A stretch of 64,000 nt of DNA from Saccharomonospora xinjiangensis XJ-54 (GCF_000258175.1 NZ_JH636049.1:4688135-4752134), one strand, 5' to 3'. Positions 8,406 to 17,332 are shown, counted from the stretch's first letter. Numbers and translations are program-made. The notes: generated by a model from the sequence alone, not told the origin.

Positions 8406-10609
8406 GGGTCCACCCCCACCCCCCTGGCCACACCCGCCACCGGGTACCGCAGCCACGTGCCCATCAGGCCTTGCTGCTCGGCACCCGGCCGGGAGTAGTC
8501 GCAGACCCCGTCGGGAAAGGTTTCCAGCAGTCGTTGCCACTGCTCGCCGGTGAAGGCGACGGCGTAGTCGGCAGGGTCCACTGCCTTGAGGTCGCACTTG
8601 ATGACGTCGGCCGCCACGTTCTCCCCCGCGACCTCACGGGGGAAGGAGGCCGAGGGATACCACTGCTCACACTCGCTGGCCGGATCACGGTCCAGTGGCT
8701 GCGCCACGAAGACCGGCTCCGTATCGCGGGAGAGGCAGCCCTCCCGCAACGTCGCGGGTTTCGCCTCGGCGATCTCGTCGATGTCGAAAGGAGCCTCGCC
8801 TGATCTGTCCAACGTGGTCAACCAGCTATCCATGCCCTCGATGGCACTGCGCAGCAACGGACTTCGGGTGCTGAACCCGCCGTAGCGGTTGTCCTCGAGC
8901 AGGCTGACGTGATTGGCGGCCGAACCGTTGGCCGCACGGAGCCGCTCCCGCATCGAGAAGGTGTGGTAGCGCACGTGGATGTCGCCGTTGGGGCGGTCGT
9001 CGGTGTAGGCGCGGTAGTCGATGATCGGGATGCTGCCGAGTCCGCCGCCGCCGCTCGTGAGCCGACCTGTCCGGTAGGCGATCCTGATCGCGTCGCGGTC
9101 GCCGTGCGTGCGCCGGGGCACGAGGTTGGCGTCGTTGTCGAAGCCACCGACGGTGCCGTTGAGGTCGAGGAACTGCTCGGGCGTGATGGTGCCGTCGTTG
9201 AGTGCCGCGAGACCGTACTGGATGCCGACGTTGTCGAGCGGCCTTCGCGCGAACCCGGTTTCCGGATCGCGGCCGTACACGTTGACCGCGTGGTCGTACA
9301 CGCCGCAGCGCACGCCGCCGGGATTGGTCTCCGGGTGGTACCGCTGGTCGGCGGGCACCATGTCGCAGAACGCCGTCGGCGAGATCCGTCGCGCGCCCGC
9401 CGCCACGTTCGGAGCCGTTTCGTAGCGCAGGAATCCCGTGACCGCGCGCTTCTGTTCCGGCGACCAGTCGAGGCCCGTTCCGGTGAAGTACTCGTGCAGC
9501 AGCCAGGCGTCGGTGATGAAGTTGACCGTGCCGAAGCCCACCTCGGGGAACGAGCAGCCCACGATGATGCCGTCGAAGATCCCGGGGTAGTTGTCGGCGA
9601 TCTGATGCGCCTGGTAAGCGCCTCCCGAACAGCCGAATCCGATGGTGTGCTCAATCGGGCCGTGCCGCTCGACGAAGCGTTCCTTCACCATCATCGCCGT
9701 TTCCGCCGCCGTGACGTCGGCGCAGTTGGCGCCGTAGACGTTCAGCGACGACGACATGACGCCGTATCCCCTGCCGAGCATGAAGTCGTCGGTCACCCCG
9801 CCGGTGCTGTTGCCCTGCCGGTACCAGCCGTTCACGCAACCCCCGCCGAGGGTGTAGATCACCCGGCCGTTCCACGCCGATGGCCGGGAGGCGGGGCCCG
9901 GTTCCGGTTCGATGAGCGGATCGTGCAGCACCGTCATCTGGTAGATGCCCCGGTTGAGCGTGCCGGTCTCCATCCTCACCACGTAGGGAACGCGGTCGCC
10001 GACGGACGTCGTGGTGGTGGCGAGGTCGTCGGGGTAGGTGGTGGCATCGGGAGGCCACGGCGCGAAAACCCCGCCCGTGGTGCGGTAGAAATGGTCCACC
10101 CGTGTCTCGATCGAACAGTTCTCGTCGATCGGCTCGCCGAGCGTGCCGCCGATGACCGGAAGGCGGAAACGCGTCGTCTCGCAGGCGAACGGCTGCTGGT
10201 GCGGGCCGGAGAAGACCGGCCCTTCCCCCGGGTGGTTGACGACGGTCAGTTCGCTACGAGGCCGCCCTCGCCCCGGCACGGACGCCACCACCTCGTTGGA
10301 GCCCTCGCGCAGGCCGGTCACCCGGCCCATCAGCGTGCGGTCCCGACTGTCCACTGTGAATAGATCGGTGATGTCAGAGCCATCCAGCCGCACGGTGACG
10401 GCCCGCAACGGCAACCCCTCCGCCACCGTGACCTGGAGCAGCGCGTCGCCCGCTGTCACCATGTCAGCCCTGCCCGACAGCACCCGCAACGACAGCGCAT
10501 CGCCGTCGTCGGCCCGGCTCTCGGCAGGCGAGAGCGCGACGACCAGCGTGGACAGCAGCGACACCACCGCCACGGAGGCGGCACTCCACCGTGTCGAATC
10601 ACGTCTCAT
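8387..10609 (-). CDS. Secreted tannase-like DUF6351 family protein
   Basis: The 740-residue protein begins with a Sec signal peptide (basic RRDSTRW, then hydrophobic ASVAVVSLLSTLVVALSP, cleavage near SRA). A beta-rich N-terminal region precedes an alpha/beta-hydrolase-like core. That core contains GFGCSGGAYQAHQIADNYP near residue 330, where GCSGG resembles the nucleophile elbow of tannase and feruloyl esterase proteins. The family has no firmly assigned substrate that I know of; an extracellular esterase is a reasonable inference. The ATG at 10609 follows GGGAGG by six bases; longer upstream frames lack this site. An inverted repeat at 10646 lies in the promoter region. Confidence 0.8.
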   Translation of the reverse strand: MRRDSTRWSAASVAVVSLLSTLVVALSPAESRADDGDALSLRVLSGRADMVTAGDALLQVTVAEGLPLRAVTVRLDGSDITDLFTVDSRDRTLMGRVTGLREGSNEVVASVPGRGRPRSELTVVNHPGEGPVFSGPHQQPFACETTRFRLPVIGGTLGEPIDENCSIETRVDHFYRTTGGVFAPWPPDATTYPDDLATTTTSVGDRVPYVVRMETGTLNRGIYQMTVLHDPLIEPEPGPASRPSAWNGRVIYTLGGGCVNGWYRQGNSTGGVTDDFMLGRGYGVMSSSLNVYGANCADVTAAETAMMVKERFVERHGPIEHTIGFGCSGGAYQAHQIADNYPGIFDGIIVGCSFPEVGFGTVNFITDAWLLHEYFTGTGLDWSPEQKRAVTGFLRYETAPNVAAGARRISPTAFCDMVPADQRYHPETNPGGVRCGVYDHAVNVYGRDPETGFARRPLDNVGIQYGLAALNDGTITPEQFLDLNGTVGGFDNDANLVPRRTHGDRDAIRIAYRTGRLTSGGGGLGSIPIIDYRAYTDDRPNGDIHVRYHTFSMRERLRAANGSAANHVSLLEDNRYGGFSTRSPLLRSAIEGMDSWLTTLDRSGEAPFDIDEIAEAKPATLREGCLSRDTEPVFVAQPLDRDPASECEQWYPSASFPREVAGENVAADVIKCDLKAVDPADYAVAFTGEQWQRLLETFPDGVCDYSRPGAEQQGLMGTWLRYPVAGVARGVGVDPQSTDR

Positions 10610-10645
10610 GCGGACCTCCCCTATCGGTGGCGACCCTGTACTGTA

Positions 10646-10665
10646 ACCGACCGATTTCAGTCGGT
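10646..10665. promoter_or_regulatory. Inverted repeat ACCGAC-N8-GTCGGT, candidate operator
   Basis: Two perfect six-base arms (10646-10651 and 10660-10665) lie 37 to 56 bases upstream of the DUF6351 start codon, where a leftward promoter would be. Arms and spacing resemble sites of dimeric TetR-type repressors. No regulator gene is adjacent, so the binding protein is unknown. Confidence 0.45.
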
Positions 10666-10714
10666 AATGAGCCTTTCGGGCGCACCGGATTACCGCCGAC
10701 CGGCCCCCCACGCC

Positions 10715-10777
10715 GTGCAGGAAGTGCCGACATGCGTGCAGGAGGTGCGGACACGGGTACGGGAAGTGCGGACACGG
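10715..10777. repeat. 21-bp tandem repeat array A (3 units)
   Basis: Three head-to-tail units of exactly 21 bp begin at 10715, 10736 and 10757. Each has the core GTGC/GTAC-N5-GTGC followed by GGACAC or CGACAT. The array lies between the divergent DUF6351 and DNA ligase genes. It is one of eight loci in the window with this repeat family. Confidence 0.85.
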
Positions 10778-10844
10778 TCGGCCTGGTTCACCCTCGGCGG
10801 GGGTGTCGGCTGCGGCTGTGGTGGGAGGCGCCGAGCATGAGGGC

Positions 10845-11855
10845 ATGGCACCACCATTGCCACCATCGTCACCGCCACCATTGCCACCATCGCCACCGGC
10901 ACCGCTGTCGCCGATGCTCGCCGTGTCCGGTGACGTGCCGGAAGGCGAGGACTGGGCCTACGAGTGGAAGTGGGACGGTGTCCGCGCGATCGTGGGCGTC
11001 GGAGGCGGAAAGGTGCGCATCCACTCCCGCAACCTCCGCGAGATCACCGCGACGTATCCCGAACTGCACGCCCTCACCAGCCTCACCCGCGCCAGCCTGC
11101 TGCTGGACGGGGAGATCGTGACGCTCGACGAACACGGCCGCCCCAGCTTCGGGCGCCTCCAGTCCCGCATGCACGTCCACGTGCCCTCGGCACGCCTGCT
11201 GCGGAAGGTACCCGTCCACTACTACGTATTCGACCTGCTCGTCATGGGCAGCGAGAACACGTGCGGCCTGCCCTATCGCGTGCGCAGGGAAAGGCTCACC
11301 GCGCTCGGCCTGACCGCCTCGCCCACCGTCCACACGCCGGAGCACTACACGCACGTCTCCGGCGCCGAACTGCTCGGTGTCGCCGCACAACACGGACTCG
11401 AAGGCGTGGTGGCCAAACGGCTCGACTCGATCTACCGGCCCGGTATGCGGTCGCGGAGCTGGGTGAAGACACCGCTGCGGGCCACGCAGGAAGTGGTTGT
11501 CGGCGGTTGGGTCTCCGGTGAGGGCCGCCGGTCGGGCACGCTGGGAGCGCTCCTGCTCGGCGCCTACACCGCCGACGGCTCGCTCTGCTACGTCGGGCAC
11601 GTCGGCACGGGGTTCACCGAGGCCGCGCTGGCGGACCTGCTCGCCCGGCTCCGCCCGCTCGCCCGGCCCTCCAGCCCGTTCGCCACCCCCGTTCCCCGCG
11701 ACAGGGCCCGCCACGCGCACTGGGTGGAACCCGCTCTGGTGGGCGAGGTCGAGCACCGGCAGTGGACCACCGACCGGAGGCTGCGGCACCCGTCGTGGCG
11801 GGGACTGCGCCCCGATCGCGACCCGCACGAGATCACGGTGCCCCCGCCCGCGTAG
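10845..11855 (+). CDS. ATP-dependent DNA ligase (LigC/LigD-ligase type)
   Basis: A protein of about 336 residues with nucleotidyltransferase motif I EWKWDGVRA, in which the lysine is adenylated (~residues 46-54). SLLLDGEIVTLDEHGRPSFG gives motif III, GLEGVVAKRLDSIYRPG gives motif IV, and SRSWVKT gives motif V. An OB-fold C-terminal domain follows. It matches the stand-alone ligases related to the LigD ligase domain that act in actinobacterial end-joining or repair; no Ku, polymerase or nuclease domain is attached or adjacent. The N-terminus is unusually proline-rich (MAPPLPPSSPPPLPPSPPAP), encoded by CACCAT-type repeats. ATG 10845 is preferred, though a start at the LSPMLA methionine is possible. 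Confidence 0.88.
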   Translation: MAPPLPPSSPPPLPPSPPAPLSPMLAVSGDVPEGEDWAYEWKWDGVRAIVGVGGGKVRIHSRNLREITATYPELHALTSLTRASLLLDGEIVTLDEHGRPSFGRLQSRMHVHVPSARLLRKVPVHYYVFDLLVMGSENTCGLPYRVRRERLTALGLTASPTVHTPEHYTHVSGAELLGVAAQHGLEGVVAKRLDSIYRPGMRSRSWVKTPLRATQEVVVGGWVSGEGRRSGTLGALLLGAYTADGSLCYVGHVGTGFTEAALADLLARLRPLARPSSPFATPVPRDRARHAHWVEPALVGEVEHRQWTTDRRLRHPSWRGLRPDRDPHEITVPPPA

Positions 11856-11968
11856 GTACCGTGCCGCATCGACCAGCAGCCGTTTCCTACCCGCCGCCGA
11901 ACGCGATTCCACCGGCCCCCGCTCGTCCGGCACAACCGGCACGACCGGCGGTGGGAGCACGCGGTGCC

Positions 11969-12175
11969 TCACTCGCGGCGCTCGACCTCCGCCCTGCCCC
12001 GCGCCCGCCACAGGGCCTCACCGAGATCAAGCACACCCACCACGACGAGCACCACCCCGAGCGGCCCGCCTCGGAACCACAGGAACTCGTCCTCGCGGAA
12101 GAGCAGCGCGAGCACCGCCCCCGCGACGATGAGCACCACCCCGAGCGCCACCTTCGCCTTGGTCGCCATTCCCAT
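11969..12175 (-). CDS. Small two-helix membrane protein
   Basis: A 68-residue protein with two hydrophobic helices (ALGVVLIVAGAVLALLF and GPLGVVLVVVGVLDLG) joined by a charged loop (REDEFLWFRG). The C-terminus is basic and acidic. It starts 23 bases after the stop of the upstream GAP-family gene and reads the same way, so the two are probably co-transcribed. I do not recognise a family; the topology suggests an inner-membrane accessory protein. Confidence 0.6.
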   Translation of the reverse strand: MGMATKAKVALGVVLIVAGAVLALLFREDEFLWFRGGPLGVVLVVVGVLDLGEALWRARGRAEVERRE

Positions 12176-12198
12176 TCCTTCTCATCCCTTTCCGAAGA

Positions 12199-12891
12199 TC
12201 AATCGAAGAGTTCCAGCCGCTGTACCGCGTCACCCGTGAGGGAGAAGCCGACCACCAGCAGCACCCAGCCGAGAACCTGGTCACCACGCGATTCCAGGAA
12301 GCGCCGCAGCCGGTCGAGTGCGCGCTCGGCCCTGCCCCGCGCGCACCGGAGGGCGACGAGCGCACCGAGTCCCGGCACGATCATCAGCCCGGCGTAGCCT
12401 GCGAGGATGGCCGAGGCCGTCGCCGGAGCGACGCCCCCTGCCGACAGCAGCCCGATCGCCGCCAGGTACGGCAGCATCGAGGCGATCTCCACGACCCCGG
12501 CGCCGAGTGCCAGCCCCACCGCCTTCCGATCCGGCATGGCATCTCCTGTGACGCGGTTGCGCCACCGCGCCGGGCGCGACGCGGCCCCGGCTCGTCGGCG
12601 ATCGAGGCGGAGACCGGCGAGAAACAGTGCCACACCAAGCGCCAGCTGCGCCCAGGTGACCGGCGTGCTCGACGCCAGCGCCGCGCCGACGGGTTCGAGG
12701 TGATCGAGGCCGAACACCAGCGCGAGCCCGACGAGCCAGTAGAACCCGGCGAGCGTCGCCAGGTACACGAGCACAGGGCGTACCGGCTCGCCGAGCCGCA
12801 GCATCAGCCACAACGGCACGGCGAGCGTTCCCACGCTGGTGCTGTCCACTACGGCGAGGCCGGCAAGTCCTGCCAGCATCCCCCAGGTCAT
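12199..12891 (-). CDS. GAP (Sap/sulfolipid-1-addressing-like) family membrane protein
   Basis: A 230-residue integral membrane protein with about six helices, a LysE-like arrangement. It begins MTWGMLAGLAGLAVVDSTSV, with an acidic residue and serine in the first helix as in GAP-family exporters. A hydrophilic arginine-rich loop lies near residues 95-120. Mycobacterial relatives help move glycopeptidolipids or sulfolipids to the surface; the cargo here is unknown. It is divergent from a TetR gene 57 bases away, which makes it the likely target of that repressor. Confidence 0.72.
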   Translation of the reverse strand: MTWGMLAGLAGLAVVDSTSVGTLAVPLWLMLRLGEPVRPVLVYLATLAGFYWLVGLALVFGLDHLEPVGAALASSTPVTWAQLALGVALFLAGLRLDRRRAGAASRPARWRNRVTGDAMPDRKAVGLALGAGVVEIASMLPYLAAIGLLSAGGVAPATASAILAGYAGLMIVPGLGALVALRCARGRAERALDRLRRFLESRGDQVLGWVLLVVGFSLTGDAVQRLELFD

Positions 12892-12948
12892 CGGCCACTT
12901 CTTTTTCGCACGAAGATATTAAAACACAAGTGTGCTAGAAAGTCGGAC
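12892..12948. promoter_or_regulatory. Divergent promoter with CACA-AG-TGTG dyad
   Basis: This 57-bp AT-rich stretch separates the GAP-family and TetR starts. It contains ATATTAAAACACAAGTGTGC, in which CACA and TGTG form an inverted pair around AG. A compact shared control region with a dyad is the usual layout for a TetR repressor controlling itself and a divergent membrane gene. Confidence 0.5.
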
Positions 12949-13560
12949 ATGCCCAAGGTCGTGGACCACGAACAGCGAAGACAGGAGCTGGCCCAGGCTC
13001 TGTGGCGGGTGGTGGACAGGGCAGGGTTCGAGGGGGCCACCGTTCGCGCCGTCGCCACGGAGGCCAACTGGTCGATGGGCGCGCTGCGGTACTACTTCGA
13101 CTCCCAGCAACGGCTGCTGCACTTCGCCGTGGAAATCCTGATCGAGCGCATCGGCGACCGGCTCAGGGCGCATCTCGGCGCCGGGATCACCGGACCCGAA
13201 CTCGCCCGCCGCCTGATGGAGGAGTTCCTGCCGCTCGACAGCGACCGCGGGGTCGAGGTCACCGTCTGGCTCGCGGCGCTGGAGCGGGCCCGCACCGACC
13301 CCCACCTCGCCGCGCTGCGCAGGCAGTCCTGGGAGGGAACCCGCCAGGTGTGCCGACTCGCGATCGTCGAGTTACGCGGAGCCGGGCGCCCGGACAACTC
13401 GGCGAAACCGCTGCGCCCCCGCGCGCTGGAGGACGCGGCCGCAGCGCTGCACGTCTACCTCGACGGCCTCACCCTGCACGCCAGCCGCTACCCCGAGCAG
13501 AACCCGCCGGGAGTCGTCCGTGAGGCACTGCACACCTACCTCGCCGCACTGGCAGGCTGA
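12949..13560 (+). CDS. TetR/AcrR family transcriptional regulator
   Basis: A 203-residue regulator. Residues ~8-55 hold the TetR helix-turn-helix (AGFEGATVRAVATEANWSMG, then ALRYYFDSQQRLL). The C-terminal ligand-binding domain is helical, with EVTVWLAALERARTDPHLAAL typical of the TetR_C branch. The ATG at 12949 was chosen because the HTH starts a few residues later; the longer open frame upstream runs through the promoter. It is divergent from the GAP-family gene. Its 3' end overlaps the LysR gene's 3' end by 25 bases. The effector is unknown. Confidence 0.85.
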   Translation: MPKVVDHEQRRQELAQALWRVVDRAGFEGATVRAVATEANWSMGALRYYFDSQQRLLHFAVEILIERIGDRLRAHLGAGITGPELARRLMEEFLPLDSDRGVEVTVWLAALERARTDPHLAALRRQSWEGTRQVCRLAIVELRGAGRPDNSAKPLRPRALEDAAAALHVYLDGLTLHASRYPEQNPPGVVREALHTYLAALAG

Positions 13561-14468
13561 CCCGCCTCCGTGACCCTCGACTGCCCATTCAGGATGGTGT
13601 CCGACGCCGTGCGCACGAATTCGCGCACCCGCGCCGTCGTGTTCGACTCCAGCCAGACGAAACCGCGTTCGATCGGCGGCGCGTCGTGGATCGGCACATA
13701 CGCCAGGTCGGGGCGCGGGTAGTAGTGCTGGGTGTCCTCGCCGACCGGCAACACGCCGTGGCCCATCGCGACCAGCGACAGCATCTCGGAGAACGTGGCT
13801 CCCGCAGGCCCTGCGGGGACCGGTCTTCCCGACGGCGTCCGCTCCGGAGTCCGGTCGCGCTTGAACGCGGCGGAGGTCACGGCCGGGTACTGCACCACAG
13901 GGTGATCGCCCAGCACCTCCAGCGACACGGACTCGCGGCAGGCAAGGGGATGCCGCTGCGCCACGGCCAGCAGCCTGCGCTCGGTGAGCAGCGCCGGGCC
14001 CCTGGCCATGCCGTCGAACGGGTACGACGCCAGCAGCAGATCCACCGAGCCGTCGAGCAGGCTCGCCCTGCTGCCCGACAGTTGCACCTCCACCACCCGC
14101 ACCGTGCAGTCGGGGTGACGGCGGGAGAACAGACCGGCGACCGCGCTCACCACCGGCGCTCCCCACTCCCCCAAGAACGCCACGGTCAGCTCACCCGACA
14201 CTCCCCTTCCCGCGTCGGTGGCTCTCCGCAACGCCTCCTCGATGCCCGCGACCAGCGGCGCCAGGTCGTCGGCGAGACGTTCGCCGATCGCGGTCAGCCG
14301 GACTCTGCGGCTGGTGCGCTCGAACAGCGGCGCGCCGATACCGCGTTCCAGCTTCTTGACGACGTGGCTCACGCGGCCCGTTGTGACGTGCAGCCGCTCC
14401 GCCGTGCGGCCGAAGTGCAACTCCTCGGCGAGCGTCAGAAACGTCTCGATCTCGTGCCGCTCCAGCAT
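13536..14468 (-). CDS. LysR-type transcriptional regulator
   Basis: A 310-residue protein. The winged HTH occupies residues 1-60 (LERHEIETFLTLAEELHFGR, then VTTGRVSHVVKKLERGIGAP). A periplasmic-binding-like effector domain follows from about residue 90 (GELTVAFLGEWGAPVVSAVA). It is divergent from the DUF1801/VOC gene pair 124 bases away, which are therefore candidate targets. RVSHVV replaces the more common AISxxI recognition-helix pattern. The inducer is unknown. Confidence 0.87.
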   Translation of the reverse strand: MLERHEIETFLTLAEELHFGRTAERLHVTTGRVSHVVKKLERGIGAPLFERTSRRVRLTAIGERLADDLAPLVAGIEEALRRATDAGRGVSGELTVAFLGEWGAPVVSAVAGLFSRRHPDCTVRVVEVQLSGSRASLLDGSVDLLLASYPFDGMARGPALLTERRLLAVAQRHPLACRESVSLEVLGDHPVVQYPAVTSAAFKRDRTPERTPSGRPVPAGPAGATFSEMLSLVAMGHGVLPVGEDTQHYYPRPDLAYVPIHDAPPIERGFVWLESNTTARVREFVRTASDTILNGQSRVTEAGQPASAAR

Positions 14469-14592
14469 GCCGCCTCACATCGTTGACTCCGGTTCAACGA
14501 TCGTAGCCCGATCGCGGCTTGGTGGAGACGCCGCAAGAAGCCACTGTTGACAGGGCCGGACAACACCGAAAAGCCAGCAGACGAGGAACACC

Positions 14593-14976
14593 ATGACAAC
14601 CCTGACCACGACAAGCAGCCCGGCCACCACAGCGGGCTCTGTGGCCTCGCTGGCGCCGCCGCTACGGCGGGTCGCCGAACCACTGTGCTCACTCATCGAC
14701 GAGGCGCTGCCCGAAGCGACGAGTGCGCTGTGGCACGGACACCCGACGTGGAGTCTCGGCGACAAGCCGGGCAGACGCCCCGTGTGCCTGGTCAAGGCAC
14801 ACTCGGCGACGGTCACGTTCGGACTGTGGCGGGGACGGCAGGTGACCGACGAGCCGGGGCGGCTGCGGGCCGGCGCCCGCATGATGGCGTCGGTGAAGCT
14901 CGCCGGCGTCTCCGAGATCGCCCGCGCGTTGTTCACCGACTGGCGGCGCCAGGCCTACTCACTGGAGGAGAAATGA
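14593..14976 (+). CDS. DUF1801-type protein
   Basis: A 127-residue protein. LIDEALPEATSALWHGHPTW (~residues 36-55) and VCLVKAHSATVTFGLWRG follow the pattern of DUF1801/YdhG-like proteins, small cytosolic proteins of unknown activity. The start ATG follows AGGA by five bases. The stop overlaps the start of the next gene (ATGA at 14973), so the two are translationally coupled. Confidence 0.75.
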   Translation: MTTLTTTSSPATTAGSVASLAPPLRRVAEPLCSLIDEALPEATSALWHGHPTWSLGDKPGRRPVCLVKAHSATVTFGLWRGRQVTDEPGRLRAGARMMASVKLAGVSEIARALFTDWRRQAYSLEEK

Positions 14977-15380
14977 GCACCAAGAGCATTGTCCGGGTGA
15001 CCGGGTTCGACCACCTTGTCCTCACCGTGGCCGACGTGGAACGTTCCCTCGCCTTCTACACCGGTGTCCTCGGCCTCGAACCGGTGAGAGTGGACGAATG
15101 GCGGGCGGGACGAGCACCGTTCCCGTCGGTACGGATCGACCGAGGGACCATCCTCGACCTCGTCCACGGGCCGCGCGGTGAGGCCAACATGGATCACCTC
15201 TGCCTCGTCGTGGCCCCGCTCGACTGGCAGGAGGTCATCGACTCCGGGGTGTTCACCGTCGAGGAGGGACCGGTGCCGCGATTCGGGGCACGCGGCACCG
15301 GCCAGTCGATCTATGTGCGGGACCCTGACGGCAACTCGGTCGAGTTGCGGTACTACCCGCAGGACACCCAGGACACCTGA
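14973..15380 (+). CDS. VOC (glyoxalase/bleomycin resistance) family protein
   Basis: A 135-residue vicinal-oxygen-chelate protein. Two beta-alpha-beta-beta-beta modules are visible: VTGFDHLVLTVADVERSLAF with YTGVLGL, and MDHLCLVVAPLDWQEVI ending in YVRDPDGNSVELRYY. His in the first motif, His in the second and Glu in VELRYY are the usual metal ligands. The family includes glyoxalases, dioxygenases and antibiotic-binding proteins. GGAGGAG lies just before the ATG, which overlaps the DUF1801 stop. Confidence 0.88.
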   Translation: MSTKSIVRVTGFDHLVLTVADVERSLAFYTGVLGLEPVRVDEWRAGRAPFPSVRIDRGTILDLVHGPRGEANMDHLCLVVAPLDWQEVIDSGVFTVEEGPVPRFGARGTGQSIYVRDPDGNSVELRYYPQDTQDT

Positions 15381-15398
15381 GCGTTCCCGCACGCGCGG

Positions 15399-16295
15399 TC
15401 AGGCCGGGATGACGACGGCCTGACCGCTGACGCGCACCCGCGGATCGGCCGGGTCCACCTCGACCCGCAGTTCGCTCGGCCGTCCCATGTCCTCGCCCTG
15501 GTGGACGAGGTAGGTCGTGGCGGCGGTGACGTACCCGAGCTGCCGAAGGTAGCCGCCGAACGCCGCGGCAGCCGCTCCGGTGGCGGCGTCCTCCACGACA
15601 CCGCCCACGGGGAACGGGTTCCTGGCATGGAACTCGCCCGGCTCACCGGGGCAGAACAGGTGCACGGTGGTCCAGCCTTCGGCACGCATCAGATCACCGA
15701 GCGCGTCGAAGTCGTAGTCGAGGTCGGCCAGCCGCTCCCGCGAGGCCGCGGCCAGCACGAGGTGGTCGTTGCCGCCGAACGCCACGTGAGGCGGGAATCG
15801 CGGGTCGAGGTCGGCTCGTGACCAGCGCAGGGCGGCCAGCGCCGCGTCAACCACCGCGTCCCCGGCCTCACGGGACGACGTGGGCACGCTGGTGAGCGTG
15901 GCACGAGGGACGTCGCCGCCGCTCGCGGTGACGTCCACGGAGATCTCGCCCGCGTTGGTGGTGAAGTCGAGCCGTCCAGGGCCGAGCCTGCGTCCGAGTT
16001 CCACCGAGGTCGCCACGGTGGCGTGCCCGCAGAACGCCACCTCCGCCTTCGGGCTGAAGTACCGCAGCCTGAACCGCCGCCGCTGCGAGTCGCCGCCGGT
16101 GACGAACGCGGTTTCCGAGTATCCGACCTCGGCGGCCACCGCGAGCATGTCCGCGTCGGCCAGCCCCTCGGCCTCGCACACGACCCCTGCCGGGTTTCCC
16201 CCCGAGGGGTCGGTGGTGAACGCCGCGTAGCGCAGCACCTCCACGCCGGACGATGATGTCGCCGATGCCGCTGATGTCCCTGTCATCTCTTCCAC
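15399..16295 (-). CDS. PhzF family isomerase/epimerase-like protein
   Basis: A 298-residue protein with the two-domain diaminopimelate-epimerase-like fold. VLRYAAFTTDPSGGNPAGVV (~residues 19-38) carries the PhzF substrate loop with its GGNPAGV motif. EVGYSETAFVTG holds the conserved catalytic glutamate, and EVAFCGHATVA the second glycine-rich loop. PhzF acts in phenazine synthesis, but most homologues have unknown substrates and no phenazine genes lie nearby. Its start lies inside the upstream methyltransferase gene's last codons (13-base overlap), so the pair is coupled. Confidence 0.88.
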   Translation of the reverse strand: MEEMTGTSAASATSSSGVEVLRYAAFTTDPSGGNPAGVVCEAEGLADADMLAVAAEVGYSETAFVTGGDSQRRRFRLRYFSPKAEVAFCGHATVATSVELGRRLGPGRLDFTTNAGEISVDVTASGGDVPRATLTSVPTSSREAGDAVVDAALAALRWSRADLDPRFPPHVAFGGNDHLVLAAASRERLADLDYDFDALGDLMRAEGWTTVHLFCPGEPGEFHARNPFPVGGVVEDAATGAAAAAFGGYLRQLGYVTAATTYLVHQGEDMGRPSELRVEVDPADPRVRVSGQAVVIPA

Positions 16296-17125
16296 CCCAC
16301 CCCAGCCAGTCCCCGCGAGCGGGCAGGCTCACCGCTGTACGGGTCCTCCCCGCCGGGCCGCCATTCCGGCAGCCACACGAGACCGGGTTCCGCGAGTTCG
16401 AGACCGTCGAAGAAGGCGGCGATCTCCTCCCGTGACCGCGGCATCGCCGGGCTGTTGGTCTTCTTCGTGTACGACTCGGTCAGCTTCTTCGACACCTCGA
16501 GCGTCTCGGTGTCGGAAGGGTCCACATGGATGTGGGACAGCGCCAGCAGGCTGCCCTGCGGCAACCGGTCGCGGTAGTAGGCGAGCACGCGGCCCGGTTC
16601 GGTGGCCGGTGGCATGAAATGCAGCAGCGCCACGGCGAGCAGCGCGATCGGCTTGGTCTCGTCGATGACCCCGGTGTCGAGCACGCGCTCCCACAGCAGC
16701 GCGCCGTCGAAGAAGTCCGCATCGATGGCGCGGTGGCGGTCAGGGTCCGCGGTGCGTTCGAGGAGGATCTCCGCGTGTGCCTGTGCGATGGGCTCGTTGT
16801 CGATGTAGACCACGCTGCACTCGCCCGGCGCCGCCTCGTCGGCGACCTCGTGCACGTTGCCCTGCGTCGGCAGACCCGACCCGATGTCCACGAACTGCCG
16901 GATGCCGTGTTCCACGGCGTAGCGGACCGCGCGCCCGAGGAAGGCCCTGTTCGACACCGCGAAATCGCGGATGTCGGGAAGGAGGCGTAGCTGCTCCTCG
17001 GCGAACGCCTGGTCCACCGCGTAGTTGTGCACGCCACCGAGCAGGTAGTCGTACACCCGCCCCACCGACACCTTGTTCACCGACTCAGCGAGCCGGTCGG
17101 CATTGCTCGCCGACATCGGACCCAC
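16283..17125 (-). CDS. SAM-dependent methyltransferase, DUF574 family
   Basis: A 280-residue protein. VGRVYDYLLGGVHNYAVDQA (~residues 20-39) is the hallmark N-terminal segment of DUF574 actinobacterial methyltransferases. The SAM-binding strand FVDIGSGLPTQGNVHEVADE follows, then YIDNEPIAQAHA with the acidic residue that binds the ribose. Members are abundant in Streptomyces and Pseudonocardiales; substrates are mostly unknown. The start could be ATG 17125 or the next methionine at 17116. It leads a two-gene leftward unit with PhzF. The 16-bp dyad copy at 17333 lies about 210 bases upstream. Confidence 0.88.
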   Translation of the reverse strand: MGPMSASNADRLAESVNKVSVGRVYDYLLGGVHNYAVDQAFAEEQLRLLPDIRDFAVSNRAFLGRAVRYAVEHGIRQFVDIGSGLPTQGNVHEVADEAAPGECSVVYIDNEPIAQAHAEILLERTADPDRHRAIDADFFDGALLWERVLDTGVIDETKPIALLAVALLHFMPPATEPGRVLAYYRDRLPQGSLLALSHIHVDPSDTETLEVSKKLTESYTKKTNSPAMPRSREEIAAFFDGLELAEPGLVWLPEWRPGGEDPYSGEPARSRGLAGVGWKR

Positions 17126-17266
17126 GCTCCCTCTGTCCCTCTGTCATGATTGTCCCTCTGTCATGATCATCCGTAGTAGGACCTCAGTGTGCCTGCTGTC
17201 ATGGCGACGGCACACACCGAGTCACCCATCGCAACACAACCGCGAACAACCGAACCACGCCGACGC

Positions 17267-17308
17267 CCGTGTCCGCACTTCCTGCACTCGTGTCCGCACT
17301 TCTCGTCC
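17267..17308. repeat. 21-bp tandem repeat array B (2 units)
   Basis: Two units in the GTGTCCGCACTT orientation on the + strand. The first (17267-17287) is close to consensus. The second (17288-17308) has lost the CTGCAC end. They lie between the DUF574 methyltransferase start and the GT4 gene's 3' end, 25 bases before the 16-bp dyad. Confidence 0.75.
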
Positions 17309-17332
17309 GAGAACCAGCACTACAGCCCCACC

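Noticed and set aside
8909..10363. A 484-codon frame antisense to the DUF6351 gene
   Set aside because: It mirrors the codon pattern of the real gene on the other strand and has no domain.
8387..10846. A longer DUF6351 frame starting at 10846
   Set aside because: The extra N-terminus crosses the repeat array, lacks a ribosome site, and would hide a clear signal peptide at 10609.
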